49,246 nucleotides of DNA, from assembly GCA_023336815.1 (NCBI GenBank), contig JAMBLJ010000032.1, forward strand, positions 1-49,246. The letters run 5' to 3'. Origin of the DNA: Actinomycetes bacterium. GTDB taxonomy: Bacteria > Actinomycetota > Acidimicrobiia > Spongiisociales > UBA5794. Shown in pieces: positions 25,719 through 33,601 of the stretch. The number at the start of each line of letters is the position of its first letter. Positions within the stretch are counted from its first letter, which is position 1. The position numbers were made by a program, and so were the translations under genes. Under the pieces are notes generated by a model. That model did no database searches and had not been told where the DNA came from. It saw nothing but the letters and a program-made list of their open reading frames with translations.

Positions 25719-26495
25719 ATGGCTACTTTCGACGATCTGGCACCAGGCGAATCCATCACCGTGTCAGCCACGCTGTACACCACCTATCGCCAGTGCCCGC
25801 AGCAGGCGCTTGGTCGATTGCAGGGCTTCTACCCGCCAACCACTCGAGCATCGTTCAAGGGCAGCCTCGCACATCGGATCTTTGCGAGGCACCTCGAGAG
25901 TGGACCCATCGCACCGGATGACTTCGAAATGGTGTGCAGGCAAGAGGTCGGTGCAAATCTCGGTGGGGCGATGTCGTCGCTGCACCTGAAGCCATCAGAT
26001 TTCCGATCGCTTGTGACCGAAGTGGGCGATCTTTACCAGCGGTTCGATGCTATCCCGGTGGATGGTTTTCTCGAAGCCGAAGCTTTGCTGGACCACGAAC
26101 CAGCCTCAGGCGTGCGTCTTCGGGGTCGTGTTGATGCCGTGTTCAGCGATCCTGGGTCTGATGCGGTTCGCATCGTGGATTGGAAAACAGGCCACGACCT
26201 CGAAGGGTCGAAGCCACAGCTCGATTTCTATGCAATGGCGTGGACCGAAACCCATGGACAGCAACCAGCGTCTCTGGAAGCACTGTCCTTACGCACAGGC
26301 GAGAAGGTCGTTGTTGAACCTTCACACAGCGATATCGACCGCGTGAAGGGCGAAGTGGTTTCCATGATCGAGGAGCTACGAACAGCGATGGAGTCTGATA
26401 CCGATCTACCAAGGACCGCCGGCCCGTACTGTCGATGGTGTCCGCTGCTTGACGACTGCAGCGAAGGATCCGTGGCACTAGCCATCCTGGCGTAG
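25719..26495 (+). CDS. PD-(D/E)XK nuclease with Fe-S cluster ligands (Cas4/RecB-like)
   Basis: The 258-residue protein has the RecB/Cas4 nuclease motifs in order: FKGSLAHRIF (His52), GRVDAVF (Asp139), VDWKTG (Asp154, Lys156) and QLDFYAMAW (Gln167, Tyr171). Four cysteines, Cys26 in YRQCP and Cys238, Cys241 and Cys247 in CRWCPLLDDC, match the 4Fe-4S site of AddB/Cas4-type nucleases. No cas genes or helicase are adjacent, so it is a stand-alone nuclease, likely for DNA repair or processing of single-stranded ends. The upstream in-frame extension is excluded because the promoter overlaps it. It is 58 bases ahead of mca on the same strand. Confidence 0.88.
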   Translation: MATFDDLAPGESITVSATLYTTYRQCPQQALGRLQGFYPPTTRASFKGSLAHRIFARHLESGPIAPDDFEMVCRQEVGANLGGAMSSLHLKPSDFRSLVTEVGDLYQRFDAIPVDGFLEAEALLDHEPASGVRLRGRVDAVFSDPGSDAVRIVDWKTGHDLEGSKPQLDFYAMAWTETHGQQPASLEALSLRTGEKVVVEPSHSDIDRVKGEVVSMIEELRTAMESDTDLPRTAGPYCRWCPLLDDCSEGSVALAILA

Positions 26496-26553
26496 CGGGG
26501 TCTCGAACGTGTGACGTCAAACTTGCTGCGTGATTCCGCCATACTCCAGCGTC

Positions 26554-27402
26554 ATGTCGCGAACCATTCTGTCCCTTCACGCACATCCTGACGACGAGTC
26601 GTCCAAGGGCGCTGGCTCCGTAGCCAGGCTGGTCTCAGAGGGTGTCCGCGCCGTCCTCGTCACGGCGACCGGTGGGGAGGCTGGAGACATTCTGAATCCT
26701 GTGATGGACCGACCAGACGTCGCGAACAACCTTGCGAGTGTCCGCGAGGACGAGCTAGCCAGAGCGGCGAAGATCATCGGCTACGACACCGTTGTCTTGC
26801 TCGGGTATCGGGACTCGGGAATGCCGGAGTCCACTGACAATGCACGTCCCGACGCGTTCTGCAATCAGCCTTTCGATGCCGTACTCGAGCGCACCGTGGA
26901 GATAGTTCGGGCTGAACGACCTGACGTCGTTCTCGGCTATGACGCTCACGAGTTCTACCCTCATCCCGATCATCTCAAGGTCCACGAACTCACGATGCAG
27001 GTGGTGGATGCAGCGGCCGATGCGGAGCGTTTTCCCAATAGGGGTACACCCTGGCAGGTCAAGAAGCTGTACGCACCGATATTCACTGGCAAGAGAATGT
27101 CGATGCTCCACGAGGCGATGCTCGAGTTAACCGGTGAGTCGCCGTTCGCTGGTTGGATGGAACGAATAGATCAGTTCCCACAACCGGATCGCAGGACGAT
27201 GCGATTCGACGTAACAGGGTTCATCGATCAGGGTCGTGAAGCCCTCCGGGCACATCGGACCCAGGTGGATCCGGATGGATTCTGGTTCGCTGTCCCAACG
27301 GAGCTGGTCGAATCGGTCTATCCGTGGGAGGATTTCGAGCTGCTGGCAAGCACCGTTGGCTGGGATCCTGATGAGACGAATCTCTTCGATGGGCTCGACT
27401 GA
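26554..27402 (+). CDS. mca: Mycothiol S-conjugate amidase
   Basis: The 282-residue zinc amidase has the Mca-specific form of the PIG-L motif, HAHPDDESSKGAG (His11, Asp14), then TGGEAGDILNPVMD, and the second zinc motif YPHPDHLKVHE (His140). Mca cleaves mycothiol adducts of electrophiles into a mercapturic acid, for export, and GlcN-inositol, for recycling, which implies that the organism makes mycothiol. Length is typical (about 280-300). ATG 26554 is preceded at six bases by TACTCC, a near match to the leaderless -10 pattern. The GTPase operon begins about 60 bases downstream. Confidence 0.92.
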   Translation: MSRTILSLHAHPDDESSKGAGSVARLVSEGVRAVLVTATGGEAGDILNPVMDRPDVANNLASVREDELARAAKIIGYDTVVLLGYRDSGMPESTDNARPDAFCNQPFDAVLERTVEIVRAERPDVVLGYDAHEFYPHPDHLKVHELTMQVVDAAADAERFPNRGTPWQVKKLYAPIFTGKRMSMLHEAMLELTGESPFAGWMERIDQFPQPDRRTMRFDVTGFIDQGREALRAHRTQVDPDGFWFAVPTELVESVYPWEDFELLASTVGWDPDETNLFDGLD

Positions 27403-27452
27403 CCTGTCGCCTTTGCGCCCGTGATTCGGCGGGGAACATGACACAACACCGC

Positions 27453-27458
27453 TACCTT
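27453..27458 (+). promoter_or_regulatory. Candidate -10 box TACCTT for the GTPase-MscS operon
   Basis: TACCTT is followed by exactly six bases and ATG 27465, the same geometry as several other genes in the window. This is the reason for preferring 27465 over the in-frame ATG 27438. Confidence 0.35.
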
Positions 27459-27464
27459 CGGGCG

Positions 27465-28754
27465 ATGGAACGCGTGAGTGAGCTACGCCGGGCTCTGACG
27501 AAGATCCCCGATGTGTTGATCGATGCAGACGACCTCGCTATCAGGGATGATGCATTGCACTCGATCGGTGTTCTCGCGAGTCTCGAGAGTGTCGAAAGCG
27601 TTGTTGTTTTCGTTGGCCCCTCAGGTGCGGGCCGATCGTGGGTGTTCAATACCTTTGTCGGATCGGTCATATCTGCCGAGGGTGCGATTCGCCCAACGAC
27701 GACGGAATGTATCGCGGCTACGACGACAGGATTGCCGATCGACGGTTTCGCTGGGGTTGTGTATCAAGTCATTGATCTTGCAGACTTCCTTGTGGTGATC
27801 GACACACCTTCGTGGGAGCACGACCCTTCGACGGTGGCAGCTCTCGTCAGACACGCGGATCTCGTTGTGGTTGTCGTCTCGCCGTCGCGATACGCCGATG
27901 CTTCAGTTGCTGCGCTGTGGACCAAAGTGGGACGTTCCGCGGTCCTCGTACTCAACAGGGTCGAGGCGACACCTGACGAGACAGTGGAACTCGAGCGATC
28001 CGTCGAGTCTGTCTTTGGTGTCGAACCGATCGTCGTTGCTACAGGCGACACAACCGTGCCAGCGCTGCGCAGCATCATCACAGATTCCTTGGTCACCGAT
28101 CGCTACGCATCGGAACGCACAATCGTCACGAACGCGCTCAGATCCTCGTCCCGGTACCTCGCCCGAGCGACCGCTTCGGCCGCCGGTGAGATCGCGGCGG
28201 TGAATACTGCCGTACAGAGTGAGGGCGAGTTCGACGTGCCGGGTGCTGTCTTTAACGTTGCCGACAGTTGGCTCGCCACAAAGCAGTCCATGGTCGAGGA
28301 GGTGGCGACGGAGATTCGAGGCGGCGACGATCGAATCGTGCGTTCCGCGAACGTTCCGCTCGCGGAACGCTTACGCGTCGACAACGGCCCTTGGACAGAG
28401 GATGTGATCGATACAGACCTCGATCTCTGGCGTGACAGATGTCGCGGGATGTTCCTCGAGAGAGCATCCATCAGATGGCGACGGGGATCGGCGGAACAAC
28501 TCATCGATCACTATTCGTGGAAGACGGCGATCAACCGCAACGTCATCGCACCACGCCGTCTTGCAAGGATCATGGGAAAGCACCTTGAGGATGTCACATC
28601 GACGGCTCACCACGAACTCCTGGTGATCCTCGCAGGATCCGTTGAGGAGCGTCGCAGGACATGGATGGATTCGCTTGCGCGTCTCGGGTCGTACCAACCG
28701 GGTCGCTTGTTGGCCTTCGCTGACGAGCCTAGGTTCGAGGTCGACCTTGGGTGA
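27465..28754 (+). CDS. Dynamin-like GTPase with altered P-loop (first of a pair)
   Basis: The 429-residue protein has a GTPase domain in its first half: P-loop GPSGAGRS (51-58), in which the catalytic lysine is replaced by Arg57; G2 RPTTTE; G3 DTPSW, where the usual Gly is Ser; G4 LNRVE in place of NKxD. The C-terminal half is a long helical region with many charged residues, as in bacterial dynamin stalks, without an obvious membrane segment. Nucleotide hydrolysis may be weak, so it might serve as the regulatory half of a heterodimer with the next GTPase. An ATG at 27438 would add nine residues. The next gene overlaps its end by eight bases. Confidence 0.82.
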   Translation: MERVSELRRALTKIPDVLIDADDLAIRDDALHSIGVLASLESVESVVVFVGPSGAGRSWVFNTFVGSVISAEGAIRPTTTECIAATTTGLPIDGFAGVVYQVIDLADFLVVIDTPSWEHDPSTVAALVRHADLVVVVVSPSRYADASVAALWTKVGRSAVLVLNRVEATPDETVELERSVESVFGVEPIVVATGDTTVPALRSIITDSLVTDRYASERTIVTNALRSSSRYLARATASAAGEIAAVNTAVQSEGEFDVPGAVFNVADSWLATKQSMVEEVATEIRGGDDRIVRSANVPLAERLRVDNGPWTEDVIDTDLDLWRDRCRGMFLERASIRWRRGSAEQLIDHYSWKTAINRNVIAPRRLARIMGKHLEDVTSTAHHELLVILAGSVEERRRTWMDSLARLGSYQPGRLLAFADEPRFEVDLG

Positions 28755-29649
28755 TCTGCGCGGGCTTCTCGATCTCGCGGACATGGCCGTCGCACGTTCC
28801 GAAGGAGTGCTGTCCATCGATGAGCGGAAGTCGGTCGCTGCCATAGCGAGGAGGGCGAGGCTGCGCGCGGGCTATATAGGCGAGGGACTTGTCGTTGCGC
28901 TCGCTGGCGGAACAGGCTCAGGGAAGTCTTCGCTCCTCAATGCTCTCGTTGGTCACGAGGTCGTTCGTGTTGGGGTTGTCCGACCGACAACCACATCGGC
29001 GGTGGCCGCAGTCCCTGCCGAGGGGGTCGTGCTCGGTCGGTTGATCGGCGACCTCGGCATTGGAACGATCGTCCAGACGAGTGGCGAGAAGCAGATCGTG
29101 TACGTCGACCTTCCAGACTTCGACAGTATCGAACAGGCGCACCGCCAGATCGTCAACGAGGTGCTCCCTGTTGTCGACGCGGTCGTGTGGGTATTCGATC
29201 CGGAGAAGTACTCGGACCCTGTAATCCACACTGAGTTTCTTGGTTCCCTGGGCAACTACAGCCGTCAGTTCATCTTTGCGCTCAACCAGATAGACCGTAT
29301 CGCTGACGATGCCCGATCTGTGGCGATGGATCTCGAACGGCAGCTCCTTGCCGACGGCATCGAGGATCCGATGGTCGTGCTGACGACGGCCCAAGGACAT
29401 ACCGACGTCGGTGACCTCACAGTCGCGATAGAGGAGCGGTTGGACGCCAAACGAACGGCTCTCTCGAAGCTTGCGATCGATCTCACACAGGTCGCCAACC
29501 GATCCTGGGCTACGAGCGACCGCCTCGTTGACGTACGTGCGGGGGCGGATGCGTCATCCGCAGCGCTTGCGGCGGCGACGTTCGTATCGTTGGGTGTTGA
29601 GGCGTTCGAGTTTGCGAAGGTCATCGATGCGGAGGGTACGAACCAGTGA
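28747..29649 (+). CDS. Dynamin-like GTPase with intact P-loop (second of a pair)
   Basis: The 300-residue protein has a canonical P-loop GGTGSGKS (54-61), G2 RPTTTSA, G3 DLPDFDS and G4 NQID, and a short helical tail. The RPTTT switch-I motif is shared with the preceding GTPase and is typical of bacterial dynamin-like proteins and their relatives. Unlike the first protein it lacks a long stalk. TTG 28747 was chosen because GAGGT lies six bases upstream; ATG 28783 is an alternative. It starts inside the end of the first GTPase gene and its stop overlaps the MscS start as GTGA, so the three proteins are probably made in fixed ratio. Confidence 0.82.
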   Translation: MGDLRGLLDLADMAVARSEGVLSIDERKSVAAIARRARLRAGYIGEGLVVALAGGTGSGKSSLLNALVGHEVVRVGVVRPTTTSAVAAVPAEGVVLGRLIGDLGIGTIVQTSGEKQIVYVDLPDFDSIEQAHRQIVNEVLPVVDAVVWVFDPEKYSDPVIHTEFLGSLGNYSRQFIFALNQIDRIADDARSVAMDLERQLLADGIEDPMVVLTTAQGHTDVGDLTVAIEERLDAKRTALSKLAIDLTQVANRSWATSDRLVDVRAGADASSAALAAATFVSLGVEAFEFAKVIDAEGTNQ

Positions 29650-30548
29650 GTGATGCAGTAGGGGAGATCTGGAGCGGCTGGGGATTCGAGATCTCTGCGA
29701 CGGTCGGGGTGATCCTCGTTGCTGTGATCCTCGTGCTTGTTGTGCGCCGAGCTGCAGCACGATGGACGAATCGCATCGATAGGCGACTCGGAGCATCCAA
29801 CGAAACCCACGATCGAGAACGAGGTCAGCGTCTCGCGACACTCGCTGATGTCGGCCGCCTCATAGCGTCGCTCGTTATCTGGATGATCGTCATCGTCACG
29901 ATCATGGGTATCTGGGGAATCCCGATGGCCCCCTTCGTGGCGATCGGGGCGACGCTTGGGCTGGCAGTTGGATTCGGCGCCCAGGATGCGGTCCGTGACG
30001 TCATCGCTGGATTTCTCATCTTGCTCGAAGACCAGTACGCGATCGGCGATGTGGTCGCGATTGCCGGTGTGAGCGGTACCGTCGAAACGATAACGCTGAG
30101 AACAACGGTTCTCCGGGACCTGTCCGGGTACGCACACCACGTCCCCAACGGGCAGATCAAGGTTGCCTCGAACAAGACCGCCGATTTCGCGAGGTACGTA
30201 GCCGACATCCCGGTCGCCTATGACGTTGATGTCGACCGAGCCATGGCCGTGATACAGGATGAGGCGATCGCTATGTCCTCGGATCCAGACTGGTCAGGTG
30301 CGTTTCTCAGCGATCCCGAGATGCTCGGTGTCGATGAGCTCGGTGACTCCGCTGTGATAATTCGACTTCTCATGACGGTGGCGACCGAACAGCGATGGGC
30401 GGTCAAACGAGAGTTCCTGAGGCGGATCAAGATCCGTCTCGATGCAGACGGCATCGAGATTCCGTACGCCTACATGAACGTGATCGTGCGAAACGCTGGA
30501 ACAGATCCTGACACAGGATCTGGTCACTTCAGTTCTTCGGAACGCTGA
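29646..30548 (+). CDS. MscS-family mechanosensitive channel
   Basis: The 300-residue membrane protein has three main hydrophobic segments: an N-terminal one (about 18-33), a second (about 71-92) and the pore helix region (about 95-128, APFVAIGATLGLAVGFGAQD, VRDVIAGFLILLEDQYAIGD). The MscS beta domain follows (VSGTVETITLRTTVLRDLSG, HHVPNGQIKVASNKT) and then the cytosolic alpha/beta vestibule. It should release solutes at hypo-osmotic shock or sense membrane tension. It is smaller than the channel at 2561 and lacks a ligand domain. GTG 29646 overlaps the upstream GTPase stop. Its last 20 bases overlap the end of the convergent lipid-kinase gene. Confidence 0.92.
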   Translation: MSDAVGEIWSGWGFEISATVGVILVAVILVLVVRRAAARWTNRIDRRLGASNETHDRERGQRLATLADVGRLIASLVIWMIVIVTIMGIWGIPMAPFVAIGATLGLAVGFGAQDAVRDVIAGFLILLEDQYAIGDVVAIAGVSGTVETITLRTTVLRDLSGYAHHVPNGQIKVASNKTADFARYVADIPVAYDVDVDRAMAVIQDEAIAMSSDPDWSGAFLSDPEMLGVDELGDSAVIIRLLMTVATEQRWAVKREFLRRIKIRLDADGIEIPYAYMNVIVRNAGTDPDTGSGHFSSSER

Positions 30549-31467
30549 TCTCGTCTGGTCTGAGAATGAAGATCGCATCCTCAACGGCTCGCATCGAGAG
30601 CCGGGTTGCGTATCCGAGCAGTTCACCATCAGCCTGGAACGGCGTCTTCGGCTCAGCGTCGATAACGAGCTCCCGGTAGTCGCTCCACAGGCGAGTCCCA
30701 GTCGCCTCGCGGTGCTGACGTCGCAATGCGGCTCTTCCGAAGATCTCAGCTGCCTTGATGACACCGAGATTGTTCGCCGCGAGCGTTGCGATTCCCTCTG
30801 GAGGGTTCGCGGTGAGGTGAAGCGGCACTCTTCCGAAGTACGTGTACGGATTATGTACTTGCGTGAGGGCAACAACTGCATCGAACCGATCACCATCACA
30901 ATCGATCCTGAGATTCGGGTATTCGGTGCGCCAGTTCGACAGCAATCGTGTCACGGCCGTAGTGGCATAGTGCACGCCACCGAATCGTGATTTGGCGAAC
31001 GGTCGTGCCTCGGCGACCTCTACGACATCCGCGTCAAAGCCGACGCCGAGTGAGAAGGTTGCGTACCTCACGATGTCCCCGAAGTCAGTGTGGGCCCCGA
31101 CACGGACCATGTCCGTTGGCAGCGGCGAGTACTCAGTTGCTGCACGCGCTGCAGCCACTGGTTTCTGTGGTATTCCGAGAATCCGCGACAGGACGTTGGT
31201 TGTCCCAGACGGGATGAGTCCCAGCGCGGTGGTCGAACCGACGAGGGCATTGGCGACATGGTGGGCAACACCGTCGCCACCCATGGCGAACACGACATCG
31301 ATGCCTCGCTCGACGGCTGCAAGTGTCGTGATACCCGTTTCCTTGGCCGATACGGGCCACTCGGTATCGAGATCGAATCCCGCCTTCAGTGCAGCGACGA
31401 CCTCGCGATACAACCCGCCCGTGAACTGGGAGGCCGAGGCGTTGGCGATGAGGAGGGCCGATGGCAT
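30529..31467 (-). CDS. Diacylglycerol kinase / sphingosine-kinase-family lipid kinase
   Basis: The 312-residue protein has the DAGK catalytic fold: N-terminal LLIANASASQ, AMGGDGVAHHVANAL (the nucleotide-binding GGDG motif), LIPSGTTNVLSRILG (the PxGTxN loop) and the C-terminal beta-sandwich with QADGELLG. It phosphorylates a lipid alcohol such as diacylglycerol, or may make a phosphatidylinositol-type precursor as other actinobacterial members do; the substrate is open. ATG 31467 is preceded at six bases by TAGGCT on the minus strand, so the mRNA is probably leaderless. It is convergent and overlapping with the MscS gene. Confidence 0.88.
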   Translation of the reverse strand: MPSALLIANASASQFTGGLYREVVAALKAGFDLDTEWPVSAKETGITTLAAVERGIDVVFAMGGDGVAHHVANALVGSTTALGLIPSGTTNVLSRILGIPQKPVAAARAATEYSPLPTDMVRVGAHTDFGDIVRYATFSLGVGFDADVVEVAEARPFAKSRFGGVHYATTAVTRLLSNWRTEYPNLRIDCDGDRFDAVVALTQVHNPYTYFGRVPLHLTANPPEGIATLAANNLGVIKAAEIFGRAALRRQHREATGTRLWSDYRELVIDAEPKTPFQADGELLGYATRLSMRAVEDAIFILRPDEISVPKN

Positions 31468-31473
31468 CTAGGA

Positions 31474-31479
31474 AGCCTA
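31474..31479 (-). promoter_or_regulatory. Candidate -10 box TAGGCT, leaderless lipid-kinase mRNA
   Basis: On the minus strand TAGGCT is followed by exactly six bases and ATG 31467, with no ribosome-binding site. Confidence 0.45.
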
Positions 31480-31510
31480 CGTTGCCCTGACGGCGACCGT
31501 TGCGGTGTGG

Positions 31511-31879
31511 TCAGCTTGCGAGAAGTTTCTCGACCTGTATACGTAGATCGAGTGGACGGAACGGCTTGGTCATAAAGGAGTCGGCTCCACCCTTTGCAGC
31601 CTTGTCTGCCATCTCCGGCTGGGCATGAGCCGTTAACACGAGAACCTTCAGGTCAGCTGTTTCGGGATCGTCTCGAAGTTGTCGGAGGACTTCCCATCCG
31701 TCGAGTCCTGGGAGGCCGATGTCAAGGACGACAGCGTCCGGTCGTTCCTCCTGGATCGCCTCAAGTCCCGATGTTCCATCGTTGGCTGAGCGAACGTCCA
31801 CGCCGAGAACGCGCAGACAAACCTCGATCAACCTTCTGACCGACGCGGAGTCTTCGATGACCAGTACGTGCTGTTCCAC
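31511..31879 (-). CDS. Single-domain response regulator (CheY-like receiver)
   Basis: The 122-residue protein is a complete receiver domain with nothing attached: acidic pocket Glu9-Asp10, phosphoacceptor Asp53 in VVLDIGLPGLDG, the Thr of VLTAHA and the conserved Lys of MTKPF. It would relay phosphate or control a partner by binding. No histidine kinase or output protein is in the window, so its partner is unknown. The start is GTG 31879. It is divergent from the glutamate-semialdehyde dehydrogenase gene, and the 150-base gap contains an inverted repeat. Confidence 0.9.
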   Translation of the reverse strand: MEQHVLVIEDSASVRRLIEVCLRVLGVDVRSANDGTSGLEAIQEERPDAVVLDIGLPGLDGWEVLRQLRDDPETADLKVLVLTAHAQPEMADKAAKGGADSFMTKPFRPLDLRIQVEKLLAS

Positions 31880-31925
31880 AGTTCTGCTATCGGTCGATCC
31901 TCAGCGCACTTCACTGTTTCTTGAC

Positions 31926-31943
31926 GTACCCGGTCCTGGGTAC
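31926..31943. promoter_or_regulatory. Inverted repeat, possible operator
   Basis: GTACCC and GGGTAC, separated by six bases, form a perfect two-fold symmetric site in the 150-base region between the divergent receiver gene and the aldehyde dehydrogenase gene. TTGACG, a fair -35 box, overlaps its left edge at 31921-31926. The symmetry suggests a dimeric regulator; none can be assigned. Confidence 0.35.
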
Positions 31944-32029
31944 TCGTCGGAGATACTCCATGATGGGACGTCCGAGTCTGCCGAGCCTGCGTATTCTTCG
32001 CACACGAGTCCCCGAACGGAGGAGACACA

Positions 32030-33580
32030 GTGCTGAGTCCTTATCTCACGGAGCCGTATTCCGATTTCAACCAGCGAACCACGGCAGACAAGTATCGGTC
32101 GGCCATCGACACGGTGGAGTCCCAGCTCGGCGAGCGAGCGTTGCTCGTCATCGGGGGCGAACATGTAGACACATCGGCCAGCATCACGTCTGTCGATCCT
32201 GCGGCTCCCGAGCGCGTCGTTGGGACCGCTGCGTCAGCCGACGGTGGTCATGTAGATCGAGCCATCGAGGCGGCATGGTCTGCGTTCCCCTCCTGGTCAC
32301 GACGCACAGCAGAGGAGCGGGCTGGCGTCATCCACCGGGTCGGCGACCTCATCGCCGAACGCACCTTCGAGTTCGCAGCGTGGCAAACATTTGAGGCTGG
32401 TAAGAACTGGGCAGAAGCCGAGGCTGATGTGGCAGAAGCGATCGACTTCTGTCGCTACTACGCCCACCAGGCACTGCGGTTGGCGGAACCTGTAGCCGTT
32501 GCCTCGTATCCCGGCGAGGTGAACGAATCGTGGCTTCAACCGATCGGAGCCGGGGTTGTCATCCCTCCATGGAACTTCCCTCTTGCGATCCTCGTCGGTA
32601 TGGCTATAGGTCCCGTTGCCGCTGGCAACACGGTTGTGGTCAAGCCTGCGTCGAATACACCCCTTGTCGGATGGGGATTCATGAACGTCCTCGAGGAAGC
32701 AGGTATTCCGCCTGGGGTCGTGAACTATCTCCCGGGATCAGGAGGAGCGATCGGCGACAAGCTCGTCGATCACCCGCACACACGTTTCATCAATTTCACC
32801 GGTTCAAAGGAGGTTGGGCTTCGTATCGCTGAGCGATCCGCGAAGGTTCACGACGGTCAGCGTTGGCTCAAACGGTCATATATGGAGATGGGAGGCAAGG
32901 ATGCCCTCATCGTTGATGACACGTGCGACCTTGACGCAGCAGCCACTGATGCGGTCCGGTCGGCGTTCGGCTTCCAGGGTCAGAAGTGCTCTGCGTGTTC
33001 GCGGCTCATCGTATTCGCATCGATCCATGACGAACTTCTCGACAAGGTCGCGAGTGTCGCCGCACAGTTGTCTGTCGGTCCTCCCGTTGACAACCACCCC
33101 GTCGGCCCTGTCATTTCGGGTGCACAGCATGCATCGATTCTCTCCGAGATCGCTTTGGGCGTCGATCAGGCTGATCTTGTCATGGGTGGGCGGGCGATCG
33201 ATCTCGACGGGGGCTACTACATAGAACCGACGATATTCGACGGTGTCGAAGCTACATCCCGGCTTGCGCAGCACGAGATCTTTGGTCCTGTGCTCTCGGT
33301 GATCAGCGTTGACGACTTCGACGAGGCGCTCGATGTTGCGAACGGAACCGAATTCGGTCTGACCGGTGGTGTGTATTCCAGCGACGAACGACGCCTCGAA
33401 CGTGCCAAACGCGAGTTCCATGCTGGCAACCTGTATCTCAACAGAAAGATCACGGGAGCTCTCGTCGGCATACAGCCGTTCGGCGGATTCAACATGTCGG
33501 GGAGCAACGCCAAGGCTGGCGGACCTGACTACCTGCGGTTATTCATGGAGATGAAGTCTGTCGCCCGTCGACTGTCCTAG
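32030..33580 (+). CDS. L-glutamate gamma-semialdehyde dehydrogenase (1-pyrroline-5-carboxylate dehydrogenase)
   Basis: The 516-residue NAD-dependent aldehyde dehydrogenase oxidises glutamate semialdehyde, formed from proline or arginine, to glutamate. Key features are VVIPPWNFPLAI, VVVKPASNTP, the NAD-loop FTGSKEVGLRI, the general base region YMEMGGKDA and the catalytic cysteine in FGFQGQKCSACSR, all typical of the RocA/PruA group. Length fits the stand-alone enzyme (about 515-540), not the PutA fusion. GTG 32030 has a strong GGAGGAG site upstream. Proline dehydrogenase is not in the window. Confidence 0.93.
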   Translation: MLSPYLTEPYSDFNQRTTADKYRSAIDTVESQLGERALLVIGGEHVDTSASITSVDPAAPERVVGTAASADGGHVDRAIEAAWSAFPSWSRRTAEERAGVIHRVGDLIAERTFEFAAWQTFEAGKNWAEAEADVAEAIDFCRYYAHQALRLAEPVAVASYPGEVNESWLQPIGAGVVIPPWNFPLAILVGMAIGPVAAGNTVVVKPASNTPLVGWGFMNVLEEAGIPPGVVNYLPGSGGAIGDKLVDHPHTRFINFTGSKEVGLRIAERSAKVHDGQRWLKRSYMEMGGKDALIVDDTCDLDAAATDAVRSAFGFQGQKCSACSRLIVFASIHDELLDKVASVAAQLSVGPPVDNHPVGPVISGAQHASILSEIALGVDQADLVMGGRAIDLDGGYYIEPTIFDGVEATSRLAQHEIFGPVLSVISVDDFDEALDVANGTEFGLTGGVYSSDERRLERAKREFHAGNLYLNRKITGALVGIQPFGGFNMSGSNAKAGGPDYLRLFMEMKSVARRLS

Positions 33581-33601
33581 GGAATATATCCAGATCGGGT
33601 G

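Noticed and set aside
25719-26495. Possible CRISPR locus (Cas4-like nuclease)
   Set aside because: No repeat-spacer array and no other cas genes occur anywhere in the window.
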